A DNA stretch of 64,000 nt from positions 124,001-188,000 of the forward strand of contig NZ_JAZDUE010000010.1 of NCBI RefSeq assembly GCF_036350515.1, in the 5' to 3' direction. Numbering within the stretch: the stretch's first letter is position 1; each line of letters begins with the position of its first letter. A program made the position numbers and the translations under genes. Below the pieces are notes generated by a model. It was not told the DNA's origin. It searched no databases and saw nothing but the letters and a program-made list of their open reading frames with translations. Of this stretch, positions 16,171 to 26,029 are shown piece by piece. The DNA is from Gordonia prachuapensis (lineage in GTDB: Bacteria; Actinomycetota; Actinomycetes; Mycobacteriales; Mycobacteriaceae).

Positions 16171-16977
16171 ATGAGCAGTGCCACCACGCGTGGCGTTGAT
16201 CGGATAGCTCAGGCCGGAACGGGCGCGCTCGCCCAGACCGGCAACATCGTGCAGCTCTTCGTCGATGTCGCGCGGCAGTCCTTCGTGCGCCCGTTTCAGT
16301 TGCGGGAGTTCATCCAGCAGGCCTGGTTCATCGCGAGTGTCACGATCCTGCCGACCGCGCTGATCGCCATCCCGTTCGGTGCGATCGTCTCCCTGCAGAC
16401 CGGCTCACTGATCAAGCAGCTGGGTGCGGAGTCCTACACGGGTGCGGCCAGCGTCCTGGTGGTGATCCAGCAGGGGTCGCCGCTGGTGACGTCGCTGCTC
16501 ATCGCGGGCGCCGCGGGTTCGGCCGTGGCCGCCGACCTCGGGTCGCGCACGATCCGCGAAGAGATCGACGCGATGGAGGTGCTCGGCATCAACCCGATCC
16601 AGCGCCTCGTCGTCCCACGCGTGCTCGCGATGGTGCTGGTGGCGATGCTGCTCAACGGCCTGGTCGCCGTCGTCGGCATCGGTGGTGGCTACTTCTTCAA
16701 CGTCATCGTGCAGGGCGGCACCCCGGGTGCCTACCTCGCGTCGTTCGGGTCGCTGGCGCAGCTGCCCGACCTGTACATCTCGACGGTCAAGGCGGCCATC
16801 TTCGGTGTGCTCGCCGGTGTCGTCGCCGCCTACAAGGGCCTCAACCCGAAGGGCGGACCGAAGGGCGTGGGTGACGCCGTCAACCAGAGCGTGGTCATCA
16901 CGTTCCTGCTGCTCTTCCTGGCCAATCTGATCATCACTGCGGTCTACCTGCAGATCGTTCCGCCGAAGGGGGGCTAG
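16171..16977 (+). CDS. yrbEA: MlaE/YrbE-family permease, first subunit
   Basis: An integral membrane permease of the Mce importer, 268 residues with about six hydrophobic helices. The MlaE-type signature covers VLVVIQQGSPLVTSLLIAGA and AADLGSRTIREEIDAMEVLGI, where the cytoplasmic EEIDA coupling helix contacts the MceG ATPase. A basic N-terminal amphipathic stretch precedes TM1. ATG 2 bp after the mceG stop; the next gene starts 1 bp after its stop. Together with YrbEB it should form the heterodimeric channel base. Confidence 0.95.
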   Translation: MSSATTRGVDRIAQAGTGALAQTGNIVQLFVDVARQSFVRPFQLREFIQQAWFIASVTILPTALIAIPFGAIVSLQTGSLIKQLGAESYTGAASVLVVIQQGSPLVTSLLIAGAAGSAVAADLGSRTIREEIDAMEVLGINPIQRLVVPRVLAMVLVAMLLNGLVAVVGIGGGYFFNVIVQGGTPGAYLASFGSLAQLPDLYISTVKAAIFGVLAGVVAAYKGLNPKGGPKGVGDAVNQSVVITFLLLFLANLIITAVYLQIVPPKGG

Positions 16978-16978
16978 C

Positions 16979-17860
16979 GTGGCCGGTGATCAGGGCGGCG
17001 TGACCATCGCGAAGTCGCGCCCCGAGTACTACATGTACGAAGCCCGCAAGCAGCTGGGCAAGCCGCTGAAGGTGCTCGACGGCGCCGGCGAGCAGATGTC
17101 CTTCTACGGGCGCACCCTCGCATGGATTCCGCGAACCCTGGTGCACTACACCCGCGAGGTGCTGCGCCTGCTCGCCGAGGTGGCGTTCGGGTCGGGCGGC
17201 CTCGCGGTCATCGGCGGCACCGTCGGCGTGATGGTGCTGATGTCGGGATTCACCGGCGTCGTCGTCGGACTGCAGGGTTATGCCGCCCTGGATCAGCTCG
17301 GGTCGCAGGCCCTGACCGGCTTCCTGTCGGCCTACGTGAACACCCGCGAGGTGGCGCCGCTGGTGGCCGGGCTCGCCTTGTCGGCGACGGTCGGCTGCGG
17401 GTTCACCGCCCAGCTCGGCGCCATGCGGATCTCGGAGGAGATCGACGCCCTGGAGTCGATGGCCGTGCCGTCGATCCCGTTCCTGGTGTCCACCCGGGTC
17501 ATCGCCGGATTCATCGCGGTCATCCCGCTCTACGTGCTCGGCCTGTTGTCGGCGTACCTGGCGTCACGAACCATCACGACCGTGTTCCAGGGCCAGTCGG
17601 GCGGCTCCTACGACCACTACTTCAACCTGTTCCTGCCGCCGGCCGACGTGCTCTGGTCGTTCGGCAAGGTCCTGGTGTTCGCGTTCGTCATCATCCTGGT
17701 CCACTGCTACTACGGCTACTACGCAAGCGGCGGCCCCGCGGGCGTCGGCGTGGCCGTCGGTCACGCGGTGCGAGCGGCGTTGGTGCTCATCGCCATCCTC
17801 GACTTCTTCCTCGGTCTCGCGATCTGGGGGACCACGACGACCGTCCGAGTGGGAGGCTGA
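16979..17860 (+). CDS. yrbEB: MlaE/YrbE-family permease, second subunit
   Basis: A 293-residue permease, paralogous to YrbEA. It contains VIGGTVGVMVLMSGFTGVVVG, a second helix around EVAPLVAGLALSATVGCGF, and the coupling segment AMRISEEIDALESMAVPSI. The GTG start at 16979 comes immediately after the yrbEA stop, indicating tight coupling. The N-terminus (SRPEYYMYEARKQLGKPL) is cytoplasmic. It is expected to pair with YrbEA at the inner membrane beneath the MceA-F hexamer. Confidence 0.95.
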   Translation: MAGDQGGVTIAKSRPEYYMYEARKQLGKPLKVLDGAGEQMSFYGRTLAWIPRTLVHYTREVLRLLAEVAFGSGGLAVIGGTVGVMVLMSGFTGVVVGLQGYAALDQLGSQALTGFLSAYVNTREVAPLVAGLALSATVGCGFTAQLGAMRISEEIDALESMAVPSIPFLVSTRVIAGFIAVIPLYVLGLLSAYLASRTITTVFQGQSGGSYDHYFNLFLPPADVLWSFGKVLVFAFVIILVHCYYGYYASGGPAGVGVAVGHAVRAALVLIAILDFFLGLAIWGTTTTVRVGG

Positions 17861-17863
17861 TCG

Positions 17864-19219
17864 ATGTCGACGCTTCGTCGCCGGCTGCTCGGAGTGGTGT
17901 TCTTCCTGGTGGTGGCGCTGTTCTTCACGGTGACCATCACCAAGTTCAACGACGGCTTCACCACGTTCACCGACGTCACCCTGCAGACCGATTCGACCGG
18001 CAACGCGCTGCCGCAGAACGCCGACGTCAAGGCGCGCGGCGTCCTCGTCGGCGAGGTCCGTGACGTCGAGCCCACCGACGACGGCTCGGTCGCGGTCACC
18101 CTCGGTCTCGATCCCGACATGGCCGCGAAGCTGCCGCAGAACACCACGGCACGAATTCTGCCGAAGACGTTGTTCGGTGAGCGCTACGTCGACCTTCAGG
18201 TGCCCACCGACGAGGCGTCGGCCGCGATGCTGGCCTCCGGGGACACCATCTACACCGACGAGAGCGGCAACGCCCAGGAACTGCAGGAACTGTTCGACGA
18301 CCTCCTGCCGGTGCTCGACGCGATCCCGCCCGCCGACCTGAACGTCACCCTGACGTCGCTGTCGCAGGCGCTCGACGGTCGCGGTGAGCAGCTCGGCGTG
18401 ACGTTCCAGGAACTCGACACGATCTTCCGCCGGTTCAACGACAACATGCCGGAGCTGCAGAGCACCCTGCGCGGACTGTCGAGTTTCTCGCAGACGTACT
18501 CGGAGGCCCTGCCCGACGTCATCGACGCCCTCGACAACCTCCGCACCACCAACCGCACCATCGTGGAACGGCAGGGCGACCTGCGCACGCTGATCTCGAC
18601 GGTCGGCGTGGCCGCGACCGACACCACCGCGTTCCTGCGGGAGAACGGGACCGACCTGATCGATCTCGCGGTCGACTCCGAGGAGTTCCTGGTCGGTCTC
18701 GCGAAGCAGTCGCCGACGTTCGTCTGCACCTTCCGCAACTTCGCGGGCCTGATCCCCGAGTCCCGCACCATCGTCGGCCAGGGCACCGACAATCCCGGCG
18801 TGCGGGTGAACCTGACGTTCGTCAACCCGCGCGGCCGTTATCTGCCCAACCAGGACGAACCGCGACTGCTGGACAGTGACCCGCCCGCGGTCTGCTACGA
18901 ACCCGCCCGAGACGGCCGCCCGTTCCCGCAGTATCCGGGCGGCGGACTCGCCGACGGCTCGTATCAGCCACCGTCGCGCAATGCCGGTCCGCGCAACGTG
19001 GAAACCCTTCCGCAGCCGCAGTTCTCGGCCACCCCGGCGGGGACGATCACCGGGGCGAGTGGGGCGATTCCGCGGAATCCGTTCGACGATCCCGATTATG
19101 TGAAGCAGTTGAAGGTCATCTACGGCGGCGCCAACGGCACCGATCCCGAGAAGGTCCCCACGTGGGTCACCACGATCGGCGGAGCGTCGCTTCAGGGAGC
19201 GCAGGTCACCATCCGATGA
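17864..19219 (+). CDS. mceA: Mce family protein A
   Basis: The first of six mammalian-cell-entry proteins, which form a hexameric lipid-conducting needle across the periplasm. 451 residues: a single N-terminal anchor helix (LLGVVFFLVVALFFTVTI), an MCE domain (about 40-115: NALPQNADVKARGVLVGEV, LFGERYVDL), then a long alpha-helical needle segment and a Pro-rich C-terminal region. ATG 3 bp after yrbEB; its stop overlaps mceB by 4 bp. By analogy with M. tuberculosis and Rhodococcus loci the cargo may be fatty acids, sterols or mycolic-acid-related lipids; the sequence does not decide. Confidence 0.94.
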   Translation: MSTLRRRLLGVVFFLVVALFFTVTITKFNDGFTTFTDVTLQTDSTGNALPQNADVKARGVLVGEVRDVEPTDDGSVAVTLGLDPDMAAKLPQNTTARILPKTLFGERYVDLQVPTDEASAAMLASGDTIYTDESGNAQELQELFDDLLPVLDAIPPADLNVTLTSLSQALDGRGEQLGVTFQELDTIFRRFNDNMPELQSTLRGLSSFSQTYSEALPDVIDALDNLRTTNRTIVERQGDLRTLISTVGVAATDTTAFLRENGTDLIDLAVDSEEFLVGLAKQSPTFVCTFRNFAGLIPESRTIVGQGTDNPGVRVNLTFVNPRGRYLPNQDEPRLLDSDPPAVCYEPARDGRPFPQYPGGGLADGSYQPPSRNAGPRNVETLPQPQFSATPAGTITGASGAIPRNPFDDPDYVKQLKVIYGGANGTDPEKVPTWVTTIGGASLQGAQVTIR

Positions 19220-20295
19220 AATCCATCACCGGACCGCTGATCAAGCTGATCACCTTCGCGGTGGTCACCGTGATCGCCACCAGTCTGTTGGCGTTGACGA
19301 TCGCCAACGCCGGCGGCGACGGCGACAGCGACTTCAAGGCGGTCTTCTCCGACGCGGCGATGCTGAACCCAGGCGACGACGTCCGGATCGCGGGCGTCCG
19401 CGTCGGGCAGGTCACCGACGTGCGGGTGCACGAACGCAACCAGGCGATGGTCGAGTTCAACGTCGACCGCGACCGGCTGCCCGACGGCACCCAGCTCTAC
19501 ATCCGCTACCGCAACCTGACCGGCCTGCGATATCTCGCGCTGGAGAAGGGGGCCGGCGACCCCGACAGGACCGTGAGCACGGGCTACACGTTCGGCACCA
19601 ACGGCGCCGAGAACACGCACCCCGCGGTCAACCTCACCGAACTGTTCAACGGGTTCAAACCACTGTTCCGTGAATTGTCCGCGGCCGACGTGAACACGCT
19701 GTCCGATCAGATCATCAAGGTGTTCCAGGGGGAGAGCGGCACCATCTCGCAGCTGATCAGCAGCACCTCCGAGCTGACCAATGCGATCGCCGACAAGGAC
19801 CGGGTCATCGGGGAGCTGATCACCAACCTGACCTCCGTGCTCGACACCGTGAACCGAAACGACGACCAGTTCACCGCACTGCTCGACAACACCGAGCAGC
19901 TGGTGACGGGGCTGGCCGCGCAGCGCGGGTCGGTCGGGTCGGCCATCGAGTCGGTGTCGAACCTGACCGCGGTGACGGCGTCGATCCTGCAGCCCACCCG
20001 CCCGGCGATCCAGGGCGACATCGCCGGTCTGAAGTCGCTCGCCGACCAGATCAACGCCCGCGACGACGACGTGACCGAGATCCTGACGAACCTGCCGGTG
20101 AAGCTGCAGAAGATCGGCCGGGCGGCGTCATTCGGTTCGTGGTTCCAGTTCTATCTGTGCGGCATCGACGTGGTGGCCGGCAACGGCAAGTCGACGCTGC
20201 TGACCCAGCCGCTGATCCCGCTGCCCGACATCAATCACGTGCTCTACACCAGCGCTGCCACCCGCTGCTGGAAAGACGAAAGGCCGGGGGGCTGA
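19216..20295 (+). CDS. mceB: Mce family protein B
   Basis: A 359-residue Mce subunit: N-terminal anchor (LIKLITFAVVTVIATSLLALTI), MCE domain with MLNPGDDVRIAGVRVGQVTDV and RYRNLTGLRYLALEKG, a helical central part and a C-terminal domain with Cys residues (FYLCGIDVV, TRCWKDE) probably forming a disulfide. The ATG at 19216 overlaps the mceA stop (ATGA). The upstream 18 open codons are inside mceA and are rejected. Confidence 0.94.
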   Translation: MKSITGPLIKLITFAVVTVIATSLLALTIANAGGDGDSDFKAVFSDAAMLNPGDDVRIAGVRVGQVTDVRVHERNQAMVEFNVDRDRLPDGTQLYIRYRNLTGLRYLALEKGAGDPDRTVSTGYTFGTNGAENTHPAVNLTELFNGFKPLFRELSAADVNTLSDQIIKVFQGESGTISQLISSTSELTNAIADKDRVIGELITNLTSVLDTVNRNDDQFTALLDNTEQLVTGLAAQRGSVGSAIESVSNLTAVTASILQPTRPAIQGDIAGLKSLADQINARDDDVTEILTNLPVKLQKIGRAASFGSWFQFYLCGIDVVAGNGKSTLLTQPLIPLPDINHVLYTSAATRCWKDERPGG

Positions 20296-20298
20296 CCT

Positions 20299-21393
20299 GT
20301 GGCTGACGACAATCACAACCGGGATGGGCAGAACCCGGACGGGCCGGACCAGCCCGCCGACGAACAGCACCCGCACCGCCGCTTCGGCGGGCGACGCAGC
20401 CCGGTCAGCATCGGCGCGATCGGCATCCTCATCATCCTGATGACCGCGGTGTCGGCGTTCTTCCTGAACTCGCTGCCACTGGTCGGGGCGGCCGCCCGCT
20501 ACACCGCCCAGTTCACCGAGGCGGCCGGCCTCAAGCCGGGCGCCGAGGTGCGCGTCGCGGGCGTCAAGGTGGGCACCGTCGACGGCGTGAGCCTCGACGG
20601 CGACCACGTGGACGTGGATTTCCGCGTGACCAACACCTGGATCGGCAACCAGACCCAGGCGTCGATCCAGATCAAGACCATCCTCGGTCAGAAGTATCTG
20701 GGGCTGAACCCGCAGGGCACCGAACCGGCCGACCCCGACGTCGTGCTCACCGACACCGTGTCGCCCTACGACGTCATCGAGGCGTTCTCCGACGCGGCCG
20801 ACCAGGTGGAGGAGCTCGACACCACGCAGCTCGCCGACTCGATGGAGTCGCTGCGCGACGCGTTCTCCGGCACCGCCGGCGACATCGGCCCGTCGCTCGA
20901 CGGACTGTCGCGGCTCTCGGAGACCATCGCGAGCCGGGACGCGGAGGTGCAGCGGCTGCTCGAGGCGACCAAGTCGACCTCGCAGATCCTGGCCGACCGC
21001 AACGAGGAGTTCGTCCGATTGATCGCCGGCGCGGGGCAGCTCCTCGACGAACTCAACAATCGCCAGCAGGCGATCTCCAACCTGTTGTCCACCACCACGG
21101 CCCTATCTGATTCGCTGTCGGGCATCGTCCGCGACAACCAGGAGCAGATCGGCCCGGCGCTCGAGTCTCTGCAACAGGTCAACGAGCTGCTGACCGAACA
21201 GAACCAGAACCTCCGCGAGACGATCACCTACATGGCGCCGTTCTACCGGCTGTACGCCAACGTGCTCGGCAACGGACGCTGGTTCGAGTCGGTGGTCACC
21301 AACCTGCTGCCGCCGGCGCTGCCGCAGCAGAACACCACCCGGCCACCCAACAAGAAGGTCCTGCAGAACAACGGCGGAACGGAGGCCGGCTGA
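20299..21393 (+). CDS. mceC: Mce family protein C
   Basis: 364 residues. A hydrophilic N-terminal tail of about 35 residues (rich in D, N, P) precedes the anchor IGILIILMTAVSAFFLNSLPL, then the MCE domain (LKPGAEVRVAGVKVGTVDGV, TILGQKYLGLNP) and a long helical segment rich in Leu, Gln and Ser. GTG start 3 bp after mceB. The stop overlaps the mceD ATG by one base (TGATG context). Confidence 0.93.
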   Translation: MADDNHNRDGQNPDGPDQPADEQHPHRRFGGRRSPVSIGAIGILIILMTAVSAFFLNSLPLVGAAARYTAQFTEAAGLKPGAEVRVAGVKVGTVDGVSLDGDHVDVDFRVTNTWIGNQTQASIQIKTILGQKYLGLNPQGTEPADPDVVLTDTVSPYDVIEAFSDAADQVEELDTTQLADSMESLRDAFSGTAGDIGPSLDGLSRLSETIASRDAEVQRLLEATKSTSQILADRNEEFVRLIAGAGQLLDELNNRQQAISNLLSTTTALSDSLSGIVRDNQEQIGPALESLQQVNELLTEQNQNLRETITYMAPFYRLYANVLGNGRWFESVVTNLLPPALPQQNTTRPPNKKVLQNNGGTEAG

Positions 21394-22718
21394 TGACAGC
21401 TCCCGACCTCACCCGCACCTCCGGTCCGGGGCGCTGGTTCACCCCCCGTCACATCGTGATGCTCGTGCTCGGGGTGATCGTCGCCCTGATCGTCGCGGGC
21501 GTGCTGTGGTGGGCCTTCTCGATGATCGGGACCACCAAGATCACCGCGACCTTCGCGCGCAGCGTCGGTATCTACTCCGGCTCCGACGTTCGGGTCCTCG
21601 GCGTCGAGGTCGGCAAGGTCGACGAGGTGACCCCACAGGGCGACACCGTGAAGGTCACGATGACCGTCAACCGCGGTGTCGACCTGCCCGCCGATGTGCG
21701 TGCGGTGCAGATCATCCCGTCGGTGGTCGCCGACCGCTACGTGCAGCTGACCCCGGCCTACACCGGCGGGGAGAAGGCCCCCGACGACATCACGCTCTCG
21801 CTCGACCAGACGATGGTCCCGGTGGAGGTCGACCAGATCTACGCCAGCGTGCAGGAGCTGTCCGAGGCGCTCGGCCCCGAGGGTGCGAACCGCGACGGCG
21901 CGGTCAGCGACCTCGTCGCGACCGGCGCCGACAACCTCGAGGGCAACGGCGAGAAGCTCGGAGCGACCATCGAGCAGCTCTCCCGCGCCACCACCACGCT
22001 GAGCAACTCGCGCGGCAACATCGTCGACACGGTCAAGAATCTCGACGTGTTCGTCGGCGCGCTGCGCGAGAACGACGCGCAGGTGCGTCAGTTCAACCGC
22101 CAGATGGCCTCGTTCAACCAGTTCCTCGCCGGGGAGCGCAACCAGTTGTCGGCGTCGCTGAACAAGCTGTCGATCGCTCTCGGCGACGTCGCGACGTTCG
22201 TCCAGGACAACCGGCAACTGCTCGGGGACACCGTCCGCGGTCTGCAGCCCACCACGCAGGCGCTGCTCGACACCAAGGACCACCTCAAGGAGATCCTGAC
22301 CGTTCTGCCGGTGACGATCAGCAACCTGATCAACGCCTACGACGCGGAGTCCGGCACGTTGGCCATGCGCCTGACGATCCCGGATCTGCAGGATCTGATC
22401 GGTGCGCAGTGCCGACTGCTCGACCTGGGCAAGCTGCTCGACGGCAACCCGGCCGCCGAACAGTTCAGCACCACCCTCAACCCGCTGATCACTCAGTGTG
22501 AGGACATCGGCAAGCAGATCACCGACGGTGTGCTCGAGCCGCTGCTGCCGGTGCTGCCGTTCGGCATCATGAGCAACAACAAACTGCAGCGCTACCCGGC
22601 GCCCGGCACCAACCAGGGCAACCCGGATCCGCAGCTGGAGTCCGGTGCGGAGTCGGCGCCGCCGACGGGACCGGCGGCCACCCGACCGTCGAACGGACCT
22701 GAGGCGGGTGAGAACTGA
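21393..22718 (+). CDS. mceD: Mce family protein D
   Basis: 441 residues. Anchor helix IVMLVLGVIVALIVAGVLWW, MCE domain (VGIYSGSDVRVLGVEVGKVDEV, VVADRYVQLTP), helical needle segment, and a C-terminal Pro-rich tail. One-base overlaps with both neighbours imply translational coupling through mceC-mceD-mceE. A conserved pair of Cys residues (GAQCRLLDLG, LITQCEDIG) lies in the C-terminal region. Confidence 0.93.
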   Translation: MTAPDLTRTSGPGRWFTPRHIVMLVLGVIVALIVAGVLWWAFSMIGTTKITATFARSVGIYSGSDVRVLGVEVGKVDEVTPQGDTVKVTMTVNRGVDLPADVRAVQIIPSVVADRYVQLTPAYTGGEKAPDDITLSLDQTMVPVEVDQIYASVQELSEALGPEGANRDGAVSDLVATGADNLEGNGEKLGATIEQLSRATTTLSNSRGNIVDTVKNLDVFVGALRENDAQVRQFNRQMASFNQFLAGERNQLSASLNKLSIALGDVATFVQDNRQLLGDTVRGLQPTTQALLDTKDHLKEILTVLPVTISNLINAYDAESGTLAMRLTIPDLQDLIGAQCRLLDLGKLLDGNPAAEQFSTTLNPLITQCEDIGKQITDGVLEPLLPVLPFGIMSNNKLQRYPAPGTNQGNPDPQLESGAESAPPTGPAATRPSNGPEAGEN

Positions 22719-24124
22719 TGCGTAACATCCTGTCTCGCAATCCACTGCGGGTGGCGGTCGGTGCCGCGATCGCCGCGATGATGCTCGTCCTGTCCGGCTG
22801 CGGGAGCAACGGCATCCAGTCGATCCCGCTGCCGGGCGGCGTGGACACCGGCGACAACCCGCGCGTCTACCAGATCCAGTTCGACGACATCCTCGACCTG
22901 GTGCCGCAGTCGATGGTCAAGATGGACGGCATCCCGGTCGGCCGCGTGGAAGCGGTCGAGGTGCCCGACAACGAATGGTTCGCCCAGGTCAAGGTCGAGG
23001 TGCAGGGTCAGATCGACCTGTCCGACGCGGCAACCGCCGCGGTGCAGCAGACGTCACTGCTCGGCGAGAAGTTCATCGAACTCTCCGAGCCGGAGAACGC
23101 CGAGGAACTGCCACGTCAGAACCCGGCCGAGGCCATTCCGCTGGACCGCACCCGCACCGCCACCGACATCGAGCAGGTACTCGGCGCGCTGTCGATGCTG
23201 CTCAACGGTGGTGGGCTCAACCAGTTGCAGCCGATCGTGACCGAGCTGAACAAGGCGCTCGAGGGGTCCGTGGATCAGCCGTGCGAGGTGGGTCCGCGAG
23301 GGCGGACGTGCCCGGTGTTCCGGAGTCTGCTCGAGCAGACCCAGCAACTCATCACCGGTCTGAACCGCCAACGCGACGACATCGTCAACGCCATCGACGG
23401 TCTCGCCCGCCTGTCCACCCGGGCGGCGGACCAGACCGAGCAGATCGAGCGCATCCTCGCCGAACTGCCCGAGGGTGTCGCGGTCCTCGAGGAGCAGCGT
23501 CCGCAGCTCGTCGACCTGCTGACCAAGCTCGACGATCTGGGGCAGGTGGGTACCGATGTCCTCGGCAGGTCGCGCGACGCGCTGATCACCGACCTCAAGG
23601 CGCTGCGTCCCGTGCTCAGCGAGTTGGCCAAGGCGACTCCGGATCTGATCACCGCGGCACCGCTGATGCTCACCCACCCGTTCCCCGACTGGCTGCTGCC
23701 CGCGGTGCACGGCGACTCGACCAACCTGTTCATGACCCTGGATTTCCGGCTGCTCAATCAACTCGAGGCCCTCGGCGTGGGTCAGGGAGAGCCGGAGTAC
23801 TCGCCGCCGCAGCGGGTCGACGTGCCGGTGAATCCGGCCAACCCGTACGTCGGGGACAACGGTCCGCGTTACGGCTGGCCGACGATCACGTTGCTGCCGC
23901 CCGGCCCCAACTGGCGTCCGGGGCCCAACACGCCACCGTCCGGTGGCACGTATCCGATGAACCCGGCGGCCGGTTCGGCGCGTGCGCCTGCCTCGGCCGA
24001 CTCGGATGGTGCGGACAACGGCGATGCGGACAGCGGCGAGGGCCAGTTCACGCTGATGCCACCCGCACAGCCGGGCCAGCGATTCATCGACGGTCCGCTG
24101 AGCATGATCGGAGCGCCCTCATGA
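22718..24124 (+). CDS. mceE: Mce family lipoprotein E (LprK/LprN-like)
   Basis: 468 residues. The lipobox LVLSGC (Cys28) shows this is the lipoprotein member of the six. An MCE domain follows (LVPQSMVKMDGIPVGRVEAV, LLGEKFIELSEP), then a helical segment, a Cys pair (QPCEVGPRGRTCPVF) and a Gly/Pro/Asp-rich tail (SADSDGADNGDADSGEGQ). In all six-gene mce operons the fifth gene encodes the lipoprotein, so the order fits. The stop overlaps mceF by 4 bp. Confidence 0.94.
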   Translation: MRNILSRNPLRVAVGAAIAAMMLVLSGCGSNGIQSIPLPGGVDTGDNPRVYQIQFDDILDLVPQSMVKMDGIPVGRVEAVEVPDNEWFAQVKVEVQGQIDLSDAATAAVQQTSLLGEKFIELSEPENAEELPRQNPAEAIPLDRTRTATDIEQVLGALSMLLNGGGLNQLQPIVTELNKALEGSVDQPCEVGPRGRTCPVFRSLLEQTQQLITGLNRQRDDIVNAIDGLARLSTRAADQTEQIERILAELPEGVAVLEEQRPQLVDLLTKLDDLGQVGTDVLGRSRDALITDLKALRPVLSELAKATPDLITAAPLMLTHPFPDWLLPAVHGDSTNLFMTLDFRLLNQLEALGVGQGEPEYSPPQRVDVPVNPANPYVGDNGPRYGWPTITLLPPGPNWRPGPNTPPSGGTYPMNPAAGSARAPASADSDGADNGDADSGEGQFTLMPPAQPGQRFIDGPLSMIGAPS

Positions 24125-25362
24125 TCTCCCGGATGGCCAAGATCCAGCTCATCGTGTTCGTCATCGTGGGACTGGTCGCGCTGGTCTACGTCGGAGCGAA
24201 GTACGCGCGGCTCGATCGCCTGGCCGGCTTCGGCCAGTACACGGTCACCGCGTCGATGCCCTCGTCGGGCGGCATCTTCACCAACGCGGAGGTGACGTAC
24301 CAGGGCGTGCCGGTGGGTCGGGTCGGATCGCTGAGCCTGACCGAGGACGGTGTGAACGTGGCCCTCGAGCTCGACTCGGGCGGGCCGGAGATCCCGTCGT
24401 CGGCGGCCGCGGTGGTGGCCAACCGCTCGGCGATCGGTGAGCAGTACGTGGACCTGCAGCCGACGTCGTCGGAAGGTCCGTATCTGGAAGACGGGTCGGT
24501 GATCACCGAGACGTCGGTGCCGCCAGAACTCGAGGACGTGGTGGCGTCGGCCATCGACTTCACGTCGTCGATCCCGGTCGACGACCTGCACACCGTGATC
24601 ACGGAGCTGGGCAAGGCGTTCGACGGTCAGGCGAACAACCTGACCCGTCTCGTCGACTCGTTGTCGAAGCTGTCGCGGGCGGGCTATGACTCGCTCGACG
24701 AGACGATCTCGCTGATCCAGAACTCGGATGTGGTGCTCAGTACCCAGGCCGAGCAGTCGGACGCCATCCTGTCGTGGTCGCGGAATCTGGACGTCATCAC
24801 GGCGACCCTGGCGCAGTCCGATCCGGATCTGCGGCGACTGCTGACGACCGGCACCGCATCGGCGACCCAGATCTCGGCGCTTCTCGAGGAGAGCGGTGGC
24901 GACATCTCCACCGTCGTCAAGCAGTTGGCGAGCACGTTGCGGACGATCGAACCGACCGGCTTCGCGACGTCGACGACGTTCGCCATGTTGTCGGCATTGT
25001 CGGCGGGCAGTCACAGCCCCGCTCCCGGCGACGGCCAGATCCACTTCGGCGTCGTGCTGGAGACCAACAACCCGGCAGCCTGTACCCGGGGCTACGAGGG
25101 CACGCAGGAGATGGTCCAGCGGATGAAGCGCGAGGACCCGTCCTTCGACATCCGCTACGACGAGTTCCCGTTCAACACGAACGCCAAATGTTCGGTGCCG
25201 GTGGGCAACCCGACGGGTGTGCGCAGCGGCGAGCGGGCCGTGTACGCCAATCCGGAGTTCGCCCAGCCGTGGGACGAGACCCCCAAGAAGGATCCGGACA
25301 AGCTGAACCTGAATCCGTTGGCGCGGCAGTTGGCAGCGTTGTTGGGAGTCCGCCCGCAGTGA
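24121..25362 (+). CDS. mceF: Mce family protein F
   Basis: 413 residues from the ATG that overlaps the mceE stop. Anchor helix IQLIVFVIVGLVALVYVGA, MCE domain (GIFTNAEVTYQGVPVGRVGSL, AIGEQYVDLQP), helical needle part, and a C-terminal domain with Cys (NNPAACTRGYEG, NAKCSVPVG). A longer open frame reaching back to 22975 is only an alternative reading of mceE and is rejected. It completes the MceA-F hexamer. A 43-bp gap separates it from the associated genes. Confidence 0.94.
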   Translation: MISRMAKIQLIVFVIVGLVALVYVGAKYARLDRLAGFGQYTVTASMPSSGGIFTNAEVTYQGVPVGRVGSLSLTEDGVNVALELDSGGPEIPSSAAAVVANRSAIGEQYVDLQPTSSEGPYLEDGSVITETSVPPELEDVVASAIDFTSSIPVDDLHTVITELGKAFDGQANNLTRLVDSLSKLSRAGYDSLDETISLIQNSDVVLSTQAEQSDAILSWSRNLDVITATLAQSDPDLRRLLTTGTASATQISALLEESGGDISTVVKQLASTLRTIEPTGFATSTTFAMLSALSAGSHSPAPGDGQIHFGVVLETNNPAACTRGYEGTQEMVQRMKREDPSFDIRYDEFPFNTNAKCSVPVGNPTGVRSGERAVYANPEFAQPWDETPKKDPDKLNLNPLARQLAALLGVRPQ

Positions 25363-25405
25363 GTGTTTGGGTTCCTCTCAGGTCCCGATGGTTAGGTGAC
25401 GGCCG

Positions 25406-26029
25406 ATGACGAGTAACACATCGGCGTCCCCGACGACGGGACCCGCACAGTCGCGCAGCGCCGGAACCACGGTGGCGCTGGCCGCGGCGATCATCGCGGT
25501 GATCGCGGCGGCCGTCTGCGCCGTCTGGTTCGGCTATCAGGGCTACCAGGCCTACTTCGTCCAGAAGCCCATCCAGGACGCGCGCGATGGCGCGGTCGGC
25601 GGGGCCGAGCAGGCCATCATCAACGTCACGACGGTCGATCCGCAGGACACCGCGGACTGGAAGCGCCGGGTGGACGCGTCGCTGACGGGCAAGGCGCGCG
25701 AACAGATCACCAATCAGGACGTCAGCAACCTGAACTCGATGATCACCGACGCCGGCCCGCAGGCCGCGACGCTGACGTCACGTCTGGTGCGCAGTGCGCC
25801 CACTGAGGTCGACGCCGACGGGGGATCGGCCAAGGTGTTGGTGTACGTCGCCGCCACGTCGAAACGGGAAAACGAGGCCGGCGTCACCCAGACCATGGGC
25901 TTCTCCGTGTCGATGACCAAGGAGGGCGACTCCTGGAAGGCCAACGACATCGTGCCGCTCGACTCGCTGCAGTACGAGGACCCCAACGCGGCCGCCCCGG
26001 CACCGGGCGCCGAGGGAGGGGGCAACTGA
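25406..26029 (+). CDS. Mce-associated membrane protein 1
   Basis: 207 residues: a short Ser/Thr-rich cytoplasmic N-terminus, one transmembrane helix (VALAAAIIAVIAAAVCAVWFGY), and a small extracytoplasmic domain typical of Mas/Mam proteins that follow mce genes in actinobacteria (ITNQDVSNLNSMITDAGPQ; KVLVYVAATSKRE). These proteins are thought to stabilise Mce complexes (orphan OmamA has this role in mycobacteria). ATG at 25406; the stop overlaps the next ATG by one base. Confidence 0.88.
   Translation: MTSNTSASPTTGPAQSRSAGTTVALAAAIIAVIAAAVCAVWFGYQGYQAYFVQKPIQDARDGAVGGAEQAIINVTTVDPQDTADWKRRVDASLTGKAREQITNQDVSNLNSMITDAGPQAATLTSRLVRSAPTEVDADGGSAKVLVYVAATSKRENEAGVTQTMGFSVSMTKEGDSWKANDIVPLDSLQYEDPNAAAPAPGAEGGGN

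Noticed and set aside
22975..24120. Extension of mceF upstream through mceE
   Set aside because: It is an alternative frame of mceE; the ATG overlapping the mceE stop starts the conserved anchor helix.
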